Of a stretch of DNA of 64,000 bases, positions 40,356 to 48,483 are shown piece by piece. The notes under the pieces are model-generated. The model made no database searches, had not been told where the DNA came from, and saw only the letters and a list, made by a program, of their open reading frames with translations. The DNA is from Planctomycetota bacterium (GTDB lineage Bacteria; Planctomycetota; Phycisphaerae; Phycisphaerales; SM1A02), in assembly GCA_021414025.1 (NCBI GenBank), contig JAIOPG010000004.1:304948-368947 (forward strand), in the 5' to 3' direction. The stretch's first letter is position 1; the number at the start of each line of letters is the position of its first letter. Made by a program: the position numbers and the translations under genes.

Positions 40356-41309
40356 CTAATTGATTTTTCCGGGCAGCAGCATTTTCTTGATGTTGTAGAG
40401 ATCGACATCGGTGTCGGGCAAATCCGGATAGGCGCCATTGCTGAATTGAGCTTGCAAGTCGCCGTTGATCATTTCCGGGCTTTGACTCTGGTAGAGGACC
40501 GTGTGGCCATCCACGAGGACCATGTTGAAGGCGCCGGAGTTCCACACGGCAGGGACGTTGTACCACGCGGTGTTGGCGTAGGCGCCGGTGACCGGATCGA
40601 TCGTGATCTCGGGATTGCCGATGAAGCCGTTGACATTCCACCCCGGCACGCCTTTGGCCTGGTCCCACTCGGGCAGGGCAAGCAGGGTTTCCGCAGGCTT
40701 GAGGATGCGGGCCGCGGCGCGCGTGTCGAAACTGTAGCTGGGTGTCGAGATATTCCCGGGCAATGGATAGGTGTCCTCGCAGTACATCACGCCCACGAAC
40801 GAATTCAGCGAGTAGCTGCGGAGACGGCCGGTTGGATCCTGCGGACTCTTGTAGGCGGTTTCGCTGCCGATGTAATCGTACAGGCTTCCCTTCTGGAGCG
40901 CGGCTGAAGTCTCGGCGGATCCGTTGATGGTCCCCGGCACCGCGGGATCGGTCCGGACCCATCCGATGTATTCGTTGCCCGCGTCCTCGCGGATGATCGA
41001 TCCGTTGGGAACGGTCTTCAGGTTTGACCATCCCACCGGGGTGTCCGTGCGCGGGCTCGGCAGGCGGCCATTGTTCGAGGAGCTGTAGGTGTTCACGGCC
41101 GTTCCGATGGTGCCGAGATTCTTCATGCATTCGATGGTGCGGCCCGTCTGCGTGGCGCGGCCTACGCCGACAAGCACCAGGGAAATAATGATGCCGAGAA
41201 TGGCGATGACCACCAGAAGTTCAACCAGAGTGAATCCTTCAGAGGATCCACCGTGACTTGAACTCGCGGAAAATATTTTATTGATTCTAAAAAACGAGGT
41301 GGAGTTCAT
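40356..41309 (-). CDS. Prepilin-like protein, tandem copy B
   Basis: 317 residues from the ATG at 41309 with AAGGAA upstream. A long leader (about 25 residues) precedes GFTLVELLVVIAILGIIISLV, an atypically long class III signal. The exported part shares most of its sequence with the gene at 41376-42356: RLPSPRTDTPVGWSNLK, LQKGSLYDYIGSE, YKSPQDPTGRLRSYSLNSFVGV, ALPEWDQAKG and YNIKKMLLPGKI. FNMVLVDGHT is the H-X9-DG-like block. Two conserved Cys (IECMKN, VMYCEDTY) may bond. Unrelated to the prepilin pair at 0-1.4 kb beyond the N-terminus. Role unknown. Confidence 0.85.
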   Translation of the reverse strand: MNSTSFFRINKIFSASSSHGGSSEGFTLVELLVVIAILGIIISLVLVGVGRATQTGRTIECMKNLGTIGTAVNTYSSSNNGRLPSPRTDTPVGWSNLKTVPNGSIIREDAGNEYIGWVRTDPAVPGTINGSAETSAALQKGSLYDYIGSETAYKSPQDPTGRLRSYSLNSFVGVMYCEDTYPLPGNISTPSYSFDTRAAARILKPAETLLALPEWDQAKGVPGWNVNGFIGNPEITIDPVTGAYANTAWYNVPAVWNSGAFNMVLVDGHTVLYQSQSPEMINGDLQAQFSNGAYPDLPDTDVDLYNIKKMLLPGKIN

Positions 41310-41375
41310 GGAAATTCCTTGACTCCTCGCGCATCATGATGCACTCGCCATCGCCGCAGGGCGATTCTTTGGGCG

Positions 41376-42356
41376 CTACTTTATTTTTCCGGGCAGCAGC
41401 ATCTTCTTGATGTTGTAGAGATCGACAAAGGTGTCGGGCAAATCCGGATAACCCGGACTGGATTTGTATTGGGCTTGAAGGTCGCCATTTTTCATTTCTG
41501 GGCTTTGAATCTGGTAACCCTCGACGCTGCCGTCGACATGGACCATGTTGACTTCGCCGGGATTCCACACCGAGGGGGCGTCGTACCACTTGCCGTTGGA
41601 GAATGTCCCGGTGGCGGTGTCCAGGGTGATTTCAGGATTGCCCAGGAATCCGTTGGCATTCCAGCCCGTCTGACCTTTGGCTTGATCCCATTCAGGCAAG
41701 GCCAGCAATGTTTCCGCCGGATGGGGGATGCGGGAAACAGTGCGGGTGTCGTAGGAATAATTTTTCGAGATGTTGCCGGAGTTGCCCAGCGGGTAAAAGT
41801 CGTCGCAGTATTGGACGCCCACGAAGGAGTTCAGCGAATAGCTGCGCACCCGGGCGGTGGGATCCTGCGGACTCTTGTAGGCCGCTTCGCTGCCGATGTA
41901 TTCGTACAGGCTTCCCTTTTGCAGGGCGATCGGGGTCTCATACTGATTGAATCCATTGGCTTTGATAGAGCCGGGGACCGCGGGCACCTCGGTTCGAACC
42001 CAGCCGATGTAGGTGTTGGCAGCGTCCTCGCGGATGGCTGAAGTCGGATCGTTGGGATCGTTTTTCAAACTGGACCAGCCTGCGGGAGTGTCGGTGCGAG
42101 GGCTGGGCAATCGGCCCTTGTTCGATGAGCTGTAGGTGTTCGCCGCGGTGCCGATGGTGCGAAGATTGCCGCGGCAGGCGGTGGCCCGGCCCGCCTGGGT
42201 GGCCCGGCCCACGCCGACCAGCACAAGGGCGATGATGATGCCGAGGATTGCGACGACCACAAGGAGCTCCACCAGCGTGAAACCCGCCCGGCCTCGAGGC
42301 TGCGTCCGAGGGAGAGTTTCCTCTTCACGGAATCCAAACAAATCGGCTGAGTTCAT
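41376..42356 (-). CDS. Prepilin-like protein, tandem copy A
   Basis: 326 residues from the ATG at 42356, chosen over an upstream in-frame codon because its AAGGATTTTC leader matches that of copy B. A 24-residue leader (FGFREEETLPRTQPRGRA) precedes GFTLVELLVVVAILGIIIALV. The rest parallels copy B at nearly every block, with a 10-residue insertion near 90-100 (NDPNDPTSAIRED). Copy B follows 66 bp downstream, so this is a tandem duplication of about 1.05 kb including the translation signals. Confidence 0.85.
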   Translation of the reverse strand: MNSADLFGFREEETLPRTQPRGRAGFTLVELLVVVAILGIIIALVLVGVGRATQAGRATACRGNLRTIGTAANTYSSSNKGRLPSPRTDTPAGWSSLKNDPNDPTSAIREDAANTYIGWVRTEVPAVPGSIKANGFNQYETPIALQKGSLYEYIGSEAAYKSPQDPTARVRSYSLNSFVGVQYCDDFYPLGNSGNISKNYSYDTRTVSRIPHPAETLLALPEWDQAKGQTGWNANGFLGNPEITLDTATGTFSNGKWYDAPSVWNPGEVNMVHVDGSVEGYQIQSPEMKNGDLQAQYKSSPGYPDLPDTFVDLYNIKKMLLPGKIK

Positions 42357-42401
42357 GAAAATCCTTGCGCTTTCTTGTGCCTCGCGCCGCTTCAAGGCGC
42401 G

Positions 42402-43535
42402 TCAGTGACCGAACAGATTCTGCGTGGCGAACATGCCCTTGGCCTCGAAATGGGCAAGTGCTTCTGGAACACTTCGGAAGACCTTGGTGGCGGTTTCAGA
42501 AATAAAGGGACTTGGCGATTTTTTCGGCTTCCAGACCACATAAACCTCCTTGGCATGCTCGAAGGCATGCTGGAGTTCCCGCTCGACGCCGCTGGACAGT
42601 CCGGGAATGCCCCCCGGCAGCTCGGGCACCAGGCTCACGATCATGTCGCTCTGGTCGATCAGGCGGAAGTCGCGCATGTAGATCTGCCCGTCAACGTCGC
42701 CGGCGATGTCGAGCACCTCACGCACCGGGAGTCGGATCTCCGGCGAGCCCTTGCGGCCTCCGAAGGAGTGCGCCTCCACGGTGATGAAATCCTTGCCGTC
42801 GCGCGCCGCGGCGATGGCCCGCTCCAGCAGCAGCTTCTCGTCCACGTCGCCGGGATCGAAAGTGATGAAGTGCTTGGCCAAGTCGGCGCGGAAGGCGTCG
42901 ATCTCCGCCAGCACCTCCGGCATGTCCACCACATGGCTCATGGGGAAGCTGGGGTAGACCTTGCGCATGTCGGGGCGAGTGATCAGGCGGAAGGCGGTTT
43001 CGGTGGTGTCGACCTGGCGGCCGCGGCTGAGGATGTAGAAACCGCCCGGGCAGCCCAGGGCCTGGGCCATCAGCTCGCTGGCCAGGATCTCCTCCTCGCG
43101 CCAGACCATGCAGTCCTTCAGGGTCGCGTCCAGCACGTGCTCGTTGTGCAACCGCGCGTGGACCACCTCGACGTTGTCGACCATGCAGATGAACATGTCC
43201 GGCTGCAGCCGCTTGAGCAGATCGAAGTCGCACGCGGCGAAGAGGCCGTGGCGCCAGCGGAAGGTGGCGTGGGTGTTGACGATGATGTTGGGATGCTGCT
43301 CGGGGGGTGAGACATGGCTGATGATGTCCTTGAAGGCCGAGCGGCGCAGGCTGGCCAGCCGGCTCAGCGGCAGATCGAGGATGCGGCCGGGCTTGACGTC
43401 CGCTGCTTCCGCGTACATCAGGTCGCCCACATGGAAGACTTCAAGGGTGTCGCCCCGCTCGCCGGCCAATTTCTGGACCGCCTTGAGATAGGGTTTCTTG
43501 TCGACGCCGACCTGACCGGTGATGACTGCTCGCAT
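42402..43535 (-). CDS. Two-domain protein: adenylate-kinase-like P-loop fold plus possible deoxyribosyltransferase-like domain
   Basis: 377 residues, not assigned to a named family. The N-terminal ~180 residues follow the archaeal AdkA pattern: AVITGQVGVDKKPYLKAV at the P-loop place, VFHVGDLMY, IIVNTHATFRWRHGL (AdkA has DTHxTIKTxxGYLPGLP), LKRLQPDMFICMVD, LHNEH, and WREEEILASELMAQAL. The P-loop is degenerate (GQVGVDKK for GxxGxGK[ST]), so ATP hydrolysis is doubtful. Residues about 240-370 include YMRDFRLIDQSDMIVSLVP and SSGVERELQHAFEHAKEVYVV, a layout like nucleoside 2-deoxyribosyltransferase-type folds (sDxvva, S.Gv..El.~A). A nucleotide-binding role is inference. ATG 43535 has TACACT seven bases upstream and no SD. 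Confidence 0.6.
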   Translation of the reverse strand: MRAVITGQVGVDKKPYLKAVQKLAGERGDTLEVFHVGDLMYAEAADVKPGRILDLPLSRLASLRRSAFKDIISHVSPPEQHPNIIVNTHATFRWRHGLFAACDFDLLKRLQPDMFICMVDNVEVVHARLHNEHVLDATLKDCMVWREEEILASELMAQALGCPGGFYILSRGRQVDTTETAFRLITRPDMRKVYPSFPMSHVVDMPEVLAEIDAFRADLAKHFITFDPGDVDEKLLLERAIAAARDGKDFITVEAHSFGGRKGSPEIRLPVREVLDIAGDVDGQIYMRDFRLIDQSDMIVSLVPELPGGIPGLSSGVERELQHAFEHAKEVYVVWKPKKSPSPFISETATKVFRSVPEALAHFEAKGMFATQNLFGH

Positions 43536-43542
43536 GCCCCGG

Positions 43543-43548
43543 AGTGTA
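43543..43548 (-). promoter_or_regulatory. -10-like TACACT before the adenylate-kinase-like gene
   Basis: Minus-strand CTACACTC, the TACACT ending seven bases before the ATG at 43535. The same CTACACTC precedes the DegT and TPR genes. Confidence 0.4.
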
Positions 43549-43585
43549 GCTGGAAATCCCGGAAATCGACTTGCAGGCCGGGGTT

Positions 43586-44080
43586 TTAACCGGAGGTCAG
43601 CAGCGCGACGCAGTGGACTTCGATGGCGCGGCCTTCGCCGACGGCGTCCACGCGCTCGTGGGTCTTGCCCTTCACGTTGACCTGGCTCTCCTCGCAGCCC
43701 AGAAGCTGCGCCAGGTTTTTGCGGATGGATTCCTTGACCGGCCCGATTTTCGGCCGTTCGCAGATCACGGTGGCGTCGAGGTTGGAAAGCTGGAAGTTTT
43801 TCTCGCGCATCAGCCCCAGGGATTGCCGCAGGAAGTGCGAACTGTCCTTGCCGAGCCACTGCGGATCGCTGTCGGGGAAAAGCTGTCCGATGTCAGGCAG
43901 CCCCAGCGCGCCGAGGATCGCGTCGGTGACCGCGTGCAGCAGCGCGTCACCATCCGAATGGCCGACCGGTCCCTGCTCATGAGGAATGGAAACGCCACCG
44001 AGCACGAAGGGCTTTCCCTTTCCCTTGGGAGCGAGCGGCTCGAGCCGGTGCAGGTCGTAGCCGTGGCCGACGCGAATCAC
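43586..44080 (-). CDS. ispF: 2-C-methyl-D-erythritol 2,4-cyclodiphosphate synthase
   Basis: 164 residues from a GTG at 44080. Trimeric zinc enzyme of the MEP isoprenoid pathway, cyclising CDP-ME 2-phosphate. Seen: GHGYDLHRL (zinc Asp and His), LGGVSIPHEQGPVGHSDGDALLHAV (compressed hallmark GHSDGDALLHA), DIGQLFPDSDP, a conserved ATVICERPKIGP, and the C-terminal THERVDAVGEGRAIEV with its Glu. The GTG lies one base after the stop of the upstream lipoprotein gene, so translation may be coupled. No ispD in the window. Confidence 0.95.
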   Translation of the reverse strand: MIRVGHGYDLHRLEPLAPKGKGKPFVLGGVSIPHEQGPVGHSDGDALLHAVTDAILGALGLPDIGQLFPDSDPQWLGKDSSHFLRQSLGLMREKNFQLSNLDATVICERPKIGPVKESIRKNLAQLLGCEESQVNVKGKTHERVDAVGEGRAIEVHCVALLTSG

Positions 44081-44081
44081 C

Positions 44082-44582
44082 TTAATTGTCGTACTGGCTC
44101 GGGGACTTGGAGGGAATCCTGCCGCCCTGGGTTGTGGCGTAGGGCGGCAGCGTCTCCACCTGGTCCGTCCGGATGCGTCTCAGCCGCGATGCCGCGTCGG
44201 GCTCGGGCCAGACCGGAGGCTTGCGGATGTCCATTTCGATGCGCCGCGCGGCCGCCGGCGGACAGGAGAGCTGGTTGTTGAGGCTTCCGAACTGCTCGCC
44301 GCCCTCCCACACCGCGTACACCATTCGGTCAGGCGAATAGATCGGATCGTCGCCGCCTCCCTGCAGAAAATTGAAGGTGAGCTGCTGGCCCGGGGGAATC
44401 TCCATGATGAAGAAGGCTTCATCAGTCCGCGCGTCCACCACCGTGATGGTGAGGGGCTGCATGCTGGTCGAGATGTAGGTATAGCCACGGCCGGAATTGG
44501 GCATGAGTCCGCCGTCCGGCGCGTAGCAGCCGGCGAGTGTCGCGAGCAATCCAAGGATCAGGGTTCGCATGAGGGGGTTCAT
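44082..44582 (-). CDS. Small lipoprotein of unknown function
   Basis: 166 residues. Signal peptide ends in a lipobox (LLATLAGC, Cys near residue 19), so it is lipid-anchored in the periplasm or outer membrane. A compact domain of about 110 residues follows (GYTYISTSMQPLTITVVDARTD...FIMEIPPGQQLTFNF), beta-rich by pattern, then a Pro/Arg/Gln tail. Not recognised. ATG 44582 is used; an internal ATG at 44570 would also keep the signal. Lies 12 bp after murD and directly before ispF on the same strand. Confidence 0.7.
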   Translation of the reverse strand: MNPLMRTLILGLLATLAGCYAPDGGLMPNSGRGYTYISTSMQPLTITVVDARTDEAFFIMEIPPGQQLTFNFLQGGGDDPIYSPDRMVYAVWEGGEQFGSLNNQLSCPPAAARRIEMDIRKPPVWPEPDAASRLRRIRTDQVETLPPYATTQGGRIPSKSPSQYDN

Positions 44583-44594
44583 TCGGGGAATACT

Positions 44595-45986
44595 TTAGCT
44601 CACTATCGACAATTCTGCGAAACGTTCTCCACGTGCCTCGTAATTTTGAAATTGGTCCCAGCTGGCGCATCCCGGCGAGAGCAGGACCACGTCGCCCGGC
44701 CGGACGCGGGAGCGAATCATCTGAACCGCGTTTTCCAGCGTCTGGCAATTGGTCCCGCCGGCACTGGCCAGTTCCGGCGCGGCGGTTCCAATGGAGTAGA
44801 GCCCCGCCAGCCGGGGTGCGAGGGCCGCCAGCGGGGAGAGATCGGCGCCCTTGGCCAGGCCGCCGACGATGAGATGGATCTTGACCGGATCGGAAAAACT
44901 CCTGACCGCGAAGATCGCCGACGCGGGAGTGGTGGCCTTGCTGTCGTTGATCCAACGGACGCCGCCGGATTCGTGCACCAGGGAAAGCCGGTGCGGCAAC
45001 CCTGGGAATTGATTCATTCGGGCGGCCAGGGCTTTCGCCGTCGCATCGACATCGAGTTTGGGATCGTCGACCCTCAGCGCTGCAATGGCGGCCTGCAGCG
45101 CCAGGAGCAGGTTCCGCTGGTTGTGCTCGCCGATGAGCTTGGCGCCATCGAAGAGCGGCATGCAGGTTTCCAGCTGCGGATCAAGTTGCGGATTCTTCCA
45201 CCAACGGCCCGCGGAAAGCGCTGCCCATCGCGTGGCCACATCCGGCGATTCGATGTCGAAGCGAGTGAGAAAGGTTTGCTGGTTTGGCGCGGCATTGCGG
45301 ATGACGGATTTGCTGGCGCTGTAGTTGGCGGCGTCACCATGCCAATCCAGATGGTTGTCGGAGAGATTGGTCAGCACGCCGATCCGCGCGTGCCACGCGG
45401 CGTTCCCCGAGTCGGGGCCGAGCCACCAGAGCATGAAACTGGAGAGCTCAAGCACCAGCCATTCATTCGGCGCAATGGAGGGCGCGTTCTTCAGCAGGCT
45501 GCCGCCGATGTTGCCCGCGAAGAGTGCTCGGCGCCCTTGGTATCCGTCGAGCGCCGCGTGGATCAGCGCCGAGGTCGTGCTCTTGCCCGAGCTGCCGGTG
45601 ACGGCGATCACCCGACGGGAGGGAATGTGCTGCAGCGCGAGTCGGAGCTCGGTGGTGATCTGCGCACCGGACTCACGCGCTGCTTTCAAGAATTGATTGT
45701 TCCATGGCTTGGGCACTGCGGGGTTGGCCACGACCAGCTCCGCCTTTCGAAAATCGTCCAGCTCATGCGCACCCAGGCGCAGCTGAACCACGCCCGAACG
45801 GATCAGCGGGGCGATTTCGGCGATGGATTCGCTCAACTTTTCCTCGCTGGAAAGGTCGGTGACCAGGATCTCCTTCGCACCCTGCTCGGCAAGCCATTGG
45901 GTGGCCCCGATGCCGCCGCCGAAGGCGCCCAGTCCCATCACCAAGCAGCGCTTGCCCCCGATGTCGACCGCGCTTCGCGTGCTCAT
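44595..45986 (-). CDS. murD: UDP-N-acetylmuramoylalanine--D-glutamate ligase
   Basis: 463 residues. Cytoplasmic Mur ligase adding D-Glu to UDP-MurNAc-L-Ala. Seen: Rossmann-type N domain (CLVMGLGAFGGGIGATQWL), VVANPAVP, ATP loop AVTGSSGKSTTSALI where most MurD have GTNGKTT, ELSSFMLWW, NLSDNHLDWHG, EHNQRNLLLAL, WINDSKATTPASAIFA (signature NDSKATN-like) and LLSPGCASWDQF near the C-terminus, a MurD hallmark. Start overlaps the stop of the upstream mlaF-like gene (ATGA). Confidence 0.95.
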   Translation of the reverse strand: MSTRSAVDIGGKRCLVMGLGAFGGGIGATQWLAEQGAKEILVTDLSSEEKLSESIAEIAPLIRSGVVQLRLGAHELDDFRKAELVVANPAVPKPWNNQFLKAARESGAQITTELRLALQHIPSRRVIAVTGSSGKSTTSALIHAALDGYQGRRALFAGNIGGSLLKNAPSIAPNEWLVLELSSFMLWWLGPDSGNAAWHARIGVLTNLSDNHLDWHGDAANYSASKSVIRNAAPNQQTFLTRFDIESPDVATRWAALSAGRWWKNPQLDPQLETCMPLFDGAKLIGEHNQRNLLLALQAAIAALRVDDPKLDVDATAKALAARMNQFPGLPHRLSLVHESGGVRWINDSKATTPASAIFAVRSFSDPVKIHLIVGGLAKGADLSPLAALAPRLAGLYSIGTAAPELASAGGTNCQTLENAVQMIRSRVRPGDVVLLSPGCASWDQFQNYEARGERFAELSIVS

Positions 45987-46873
45987 CGGCTGGGGGTGAT
46001 GGCCGGAACCTTCGTGGTGCCGTCGAGTCCCAGGTCGAGTCCCAGGTTCAGCAGATCCTCGGCGTAGTTGGTGGCTTCCTTGCGCTCCGTGAGCGGCCCT
46101 TGGGCGTCGCCGCGCAGGAACTGGCGGATCAAGCGCTCCTTCTCCGGCAAAGCCTTGGCGTCCGCCTCAGAGGTTTTGCGCAGCTTGTCAAAGGCCTCGC
46201 GGGTGTCGATCATGAGTGCCCGGCCCTTGTCCAGCATGCACATGCGGTCGGCGATGGTGAAGGCGCTGTCCATCTCATGGGTCACCACCACGCTGGTCAC
46301 GCCGAGCTTGCGGGTGAGATCGAGCATGAGCTGGTCGATTTCGGCGCTGGTGACGGGATCCAGTCCGGCGCTGGGCTCGTCGTAGAAAAGGATCCGCGGA
46401 TCAAGCGCCAGGGCCCGTGCCAGGCCGGCCCGCTTCTTCATGCCGCCCGAGATCTGCGAGGGAAATTTGTTGGCGTGCTCGCGCAGGCCGACGAGTTCGA
46501 GCTTGATCATCACCTGGATCTCGATGATGTGCGCGTCAAGCGAGGTGTGCTCGCGCAGCGGCAGGGCGACGTTGTCCGCAATGCTCATGCTGTTGAAGAG
46601 CGCGCCGGATTGGAAGAGGATTCCGAACTTCTTGCGCACGGCGTTCAGGCCCGCCTCGCCGACGGTGGCCATCTCCTCGCCGAACAGCTTGATGGAGCCC
46701 TCGGTGGGCTGCAGGCTGCCGATCAGGTGGCGCAGCAGCGTGCTTTTGCCGCAGCCAGAGCCGCCCATGATCACCATGGTCTCCCCCTCGGAAATATCCA
46801 GATTGATTCCGTCGAGCACGGTCTGCGTGCCGAATCGACGCACCAAACCGCGAATTTCAATGGCGTTGCCCAT
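45983..46873 (-). CDS. ABC transporter ATP-binding protein, MlaF/Mkl family
   Basis: 296 residues. In Gram-negatives MlaF drives retrograde phospholipid transport with MlaE and the MCE protein MlaD. Seen: VIMGGSGCGKSTLLRHLIG Walker A (near 36), the Q-loop LFQSGALFNSMSI typical of this family, signature ISGGMKKRAGLARAL (near 140) and ILFYDEPSAGLDPVTS. A 30-residue C-terminal tail is extra. No MlaE permease is adjacent; two MCE proteins are encoded 14 kb away at 60.3-62.9 kb and may be partners. Followed by murD with overlap. TACGCT lies seven bases before its ATG, so it may have its own promoter. Confidence 0.92.
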   Translation of the reverse strand: MGNAIEIRGLVRRFGTQTVLDGINLDISEGETMVIMGGSGCGKSTLLRHLIGSLQPTEGSIKLFGEEMATVGEAGLNAVRKKFGILFQSGALFNSMSIADNVALPLREHTSLDAHIIEIQVMIKLELVGLREHANKFPSQISGGMKKRAGLARALALDPRILFYDEPSAGLDPVTSAEIDQLMLDLTRKLGVTSVVVTHEMDSAFTIADRMCMLDKGRALMIDTREAFDKLRKTSEADAKALPEKERLIRQFLRGDAQGPLTERKEATNYAEDLLNLGLDLGLDGTTKVPAITPSR

Positions 46874-46887
46874 GGCCTATAGCGTAC

Positions 46888-47664
46888 TCACGGGGCCGGG
46901 GCGGGTGGTTTGGCATCCCCCGGGCTGTTCGATCCCGTAGGTGCAGCCGGCAAGGTGGCGGGGGATGCGGAATTTTCGAGAAGTGGAGGCGCAGGCTCGC
47001 CATCGGGAAAGAGCATGTCGCCGCGTGCCGCATCCAGAATGCGCAGCGATCGCCAGGACATGGTGCTTTTGCCGGACTTTTCATCAAATCGTTCCAATCC
47101 GAGATCAGCCTCAACGGGCCCCGAGTCGAACTGGATCGTGACGGGAATCACCGCCACGGAGCGCCTCCCGGGTTGGTCAAGCGGCGTGGGGCGGGACGTG
47201 CTGTATCTGGAGGAGACAAAAGTTCCGTAGCGTTTTTTCACTTGTTCAGCGAATTCGTCGAGTTGCTCCTTGGACAACGAACTCGCCGGACCTGCCCATT
47301 CCCTACGCATGCCTTCGGTATCGGCCGCAAAGAGGGCCGCCAGCGCCGGATTCGGCCCCAGCACGATCGTGCGCAAACCCGAGGTCCAGTAGAGCCACAC
47401 GCTCAGCAGCGTCGTGGCGAGCCCGAACACGATTGCGGTTTTGGCCAGCCAGGCACCTTTGGTCTCGGGATTCAAGCGGATGCTTCGCAGGGCGAGCATG
47501 CCGGTTCCCGCGCCAAGCAGCGTCATGGGGGGGCAGCAGAATGGAATGCAGAACATGGCGGAGAGCACCGCCACTCGGTTCCACGATTTCACAACGTTCA
47601 CGGCATTCCCCGCAGTGGAAAATGCATCGGCCTGGTCGAAGTCCGGATCTGGGTTTGGATTCAT
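46888..47664 (-). CDS. DUF4190-like membrane protein with exported domain
   Basis: 258 residues. An N-terminal Asp/Pro tail is followed by two membrane helices (about 30-58, AVLSAMFCIPFCCPPMTLLGAGTGML, with a Cys/Pro-rich turn; and about 72-93), then a soluble domain (to about 220) and a Pro/Ala-rich end. The helix pair with its CCPP turn resembles DUF4190-type proteins. Related in layout to the gene immediately upstream, of which it looks like a diverged copy. 10 bp after that gene's stop and 14 bp before the mlaF-like start. Function unknown. Confidence 0.7.
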   Translation of the reverse strand: MNPNPDPDFDQADAFSTAGNAVNVVKSWNRVAVLSAMFCIPFCCPPMTLLGAGTGMLALRSIRLNPETKGAWLAKTAIVFGLATTLLSVWLYWTSGLRTIVLGPNPALAALFAADTEGMRREWAGPASSLSKEQLDEFAEQVKKRYGTFVSSRYSTSRPTPLDQPGRRSVAVIPVTIQFDSGPVEADLGLERFDEKSGKSTMSWRSLRILDAARGDMLFPDGEPAPPLLENSASPATLPAAPTGSNSPGDAKPPAPAP

Positions 47665-47674
47665 CGGGGATGAC

Positions 47675-48388
47675 TCAAGGTTGCTTCGCCGGAGGTGTTG
47701 GTGCCAGCACCAGATCGCCCAGGCTCGAGTCGTCGACGGTGAGCTCGATCAGGCGGGTCGCAGGAGTCCATTGCTCGTTCTGTGGAACCAGCTGAAAGAC
47801 CACGCTCCCGGTGGTTTCGCGGCGCTCGAACTTGAGCGTGATGGCCGAGGTCATGGCCACGTCGAGCAGGCCCCCGTCGCCCACCTGGCTGATGAAGGTG
47901 ACTTCCTGAAGGATTCCGTACCGCTTGGCGGCCTCGGCGGCGAACAGGGTCAATTGCTCCTTGGTCGGCGCGCTGCGGGCGGCGGGCGCGAGGGGGTTCG
48001 GCGCCATGGCGATGACGCACTTGGAGTAGTCGTCGGCGAAGGCCGCGCGGACACAGGTGTTCATGCTGCGGTCAAGACTTTTCCGCAGCCAGTCGCTCAG
48101 GGCCTCGTAGGTCACGGCCTGCACGACGAGCCCGACCAGGCTCAGGATCATCGCCGCGCGGGCGAGGCGGCGGGCGCGGAGGTCGGCGCTGGCGCGAAGG
48201 CGCCAAAGGCTGGCAATGGCCAAGGGAGTCGAGATGAATCCGACAAAGGGGCAGCAGGGGACCGGCGAAAGGATCGAAAGTCCGAAGGCAACCGAAGCCA
48301 GGGTGAATCGCGAGGACGCCGCAGCGGTTGGCCGGGGCGCTGGTGCGCCGCCGGGCGCATCGGAAAGAGGCTCGTTCGTCGGCGACAT
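47675..48388 (-). CDS. DUF4190-like membrane protein, second member of pair
   Basis: 237 residues. Pro/Ala N-terminal tail, two membrane helices (about 30-58, LASVAFGLSILSPVPCCPFVGFISTPLAIASL, and about 75-95) with a PCCP turn as in the following gene, then a soluble domain containing PTKEQLTLFAAEAAKRYG, which parallels LSKEQLDEFAEQVKKRYG in the neighbour. The pair likely arose by duplication. A TATCTT box lies eight bases before its ATG, immediately past the terminator of the upstream gene. Not functionally recognised. Confidence 0.7.
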   Translation of the reverse strand: MSPTNEPLSDAPGGAPAPRPTAAASSRFTLASVAFGLSILSPVPCCPFVGFISTPLAIASLWRLRASADLRARRLARAAMILSLVGLVVQAVTYEALSDWLRKSLDRSMNTCVRAAFADDYSKCVIAMAPNPLAPAARSAPTKEQLTLFAAEAAKRYGILQEVTFISQVGDGGLLDVAMTSAITLKFERRETTGSVVFQLVPQNEQWTPATRLIELTVDDSSLGDLVLAPTPPAKQP

Positions 48389-48396
48389 GAACCTGC

Positions 48397-48402
48397 AAGA
48401 TA
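48397..48402 (-). promoter_or_regulatory. -10-like TATCTT before DUF4190-like gene
   Basis: Minus-strand TATCTT (identical to the -10 of the dockerin-tailed pair) ends eight bases before the ATG at 48388. It begins only five bases beyond the T-run of the preceding terminator, so it would restart transcription at once. Confidence 0.45.
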
Positions 48403-48406
48403 TGGC

Positions 48407-48447
48407 AAAAAACGAAAGTCCTCCGCATCGTTAAAGATGCGGAGGAC
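48407..48447 (-). terminator. Intrinsic terminator of PEP-CTERM gene
   Basis: Minus strand: 12-bp perfect stem GTCCTCCGCATC/GATGCGGAGGAC with a six-base loop (48418-48447), then TTTCG and six Ts (48412-48407). Thirty-six bases after the stop at 48484. Confidence 0.85.
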
Positions 48448-48483
48448 TGAAGAGTGTAGAAAAGAGACTCTGTTAGTTGCGAA

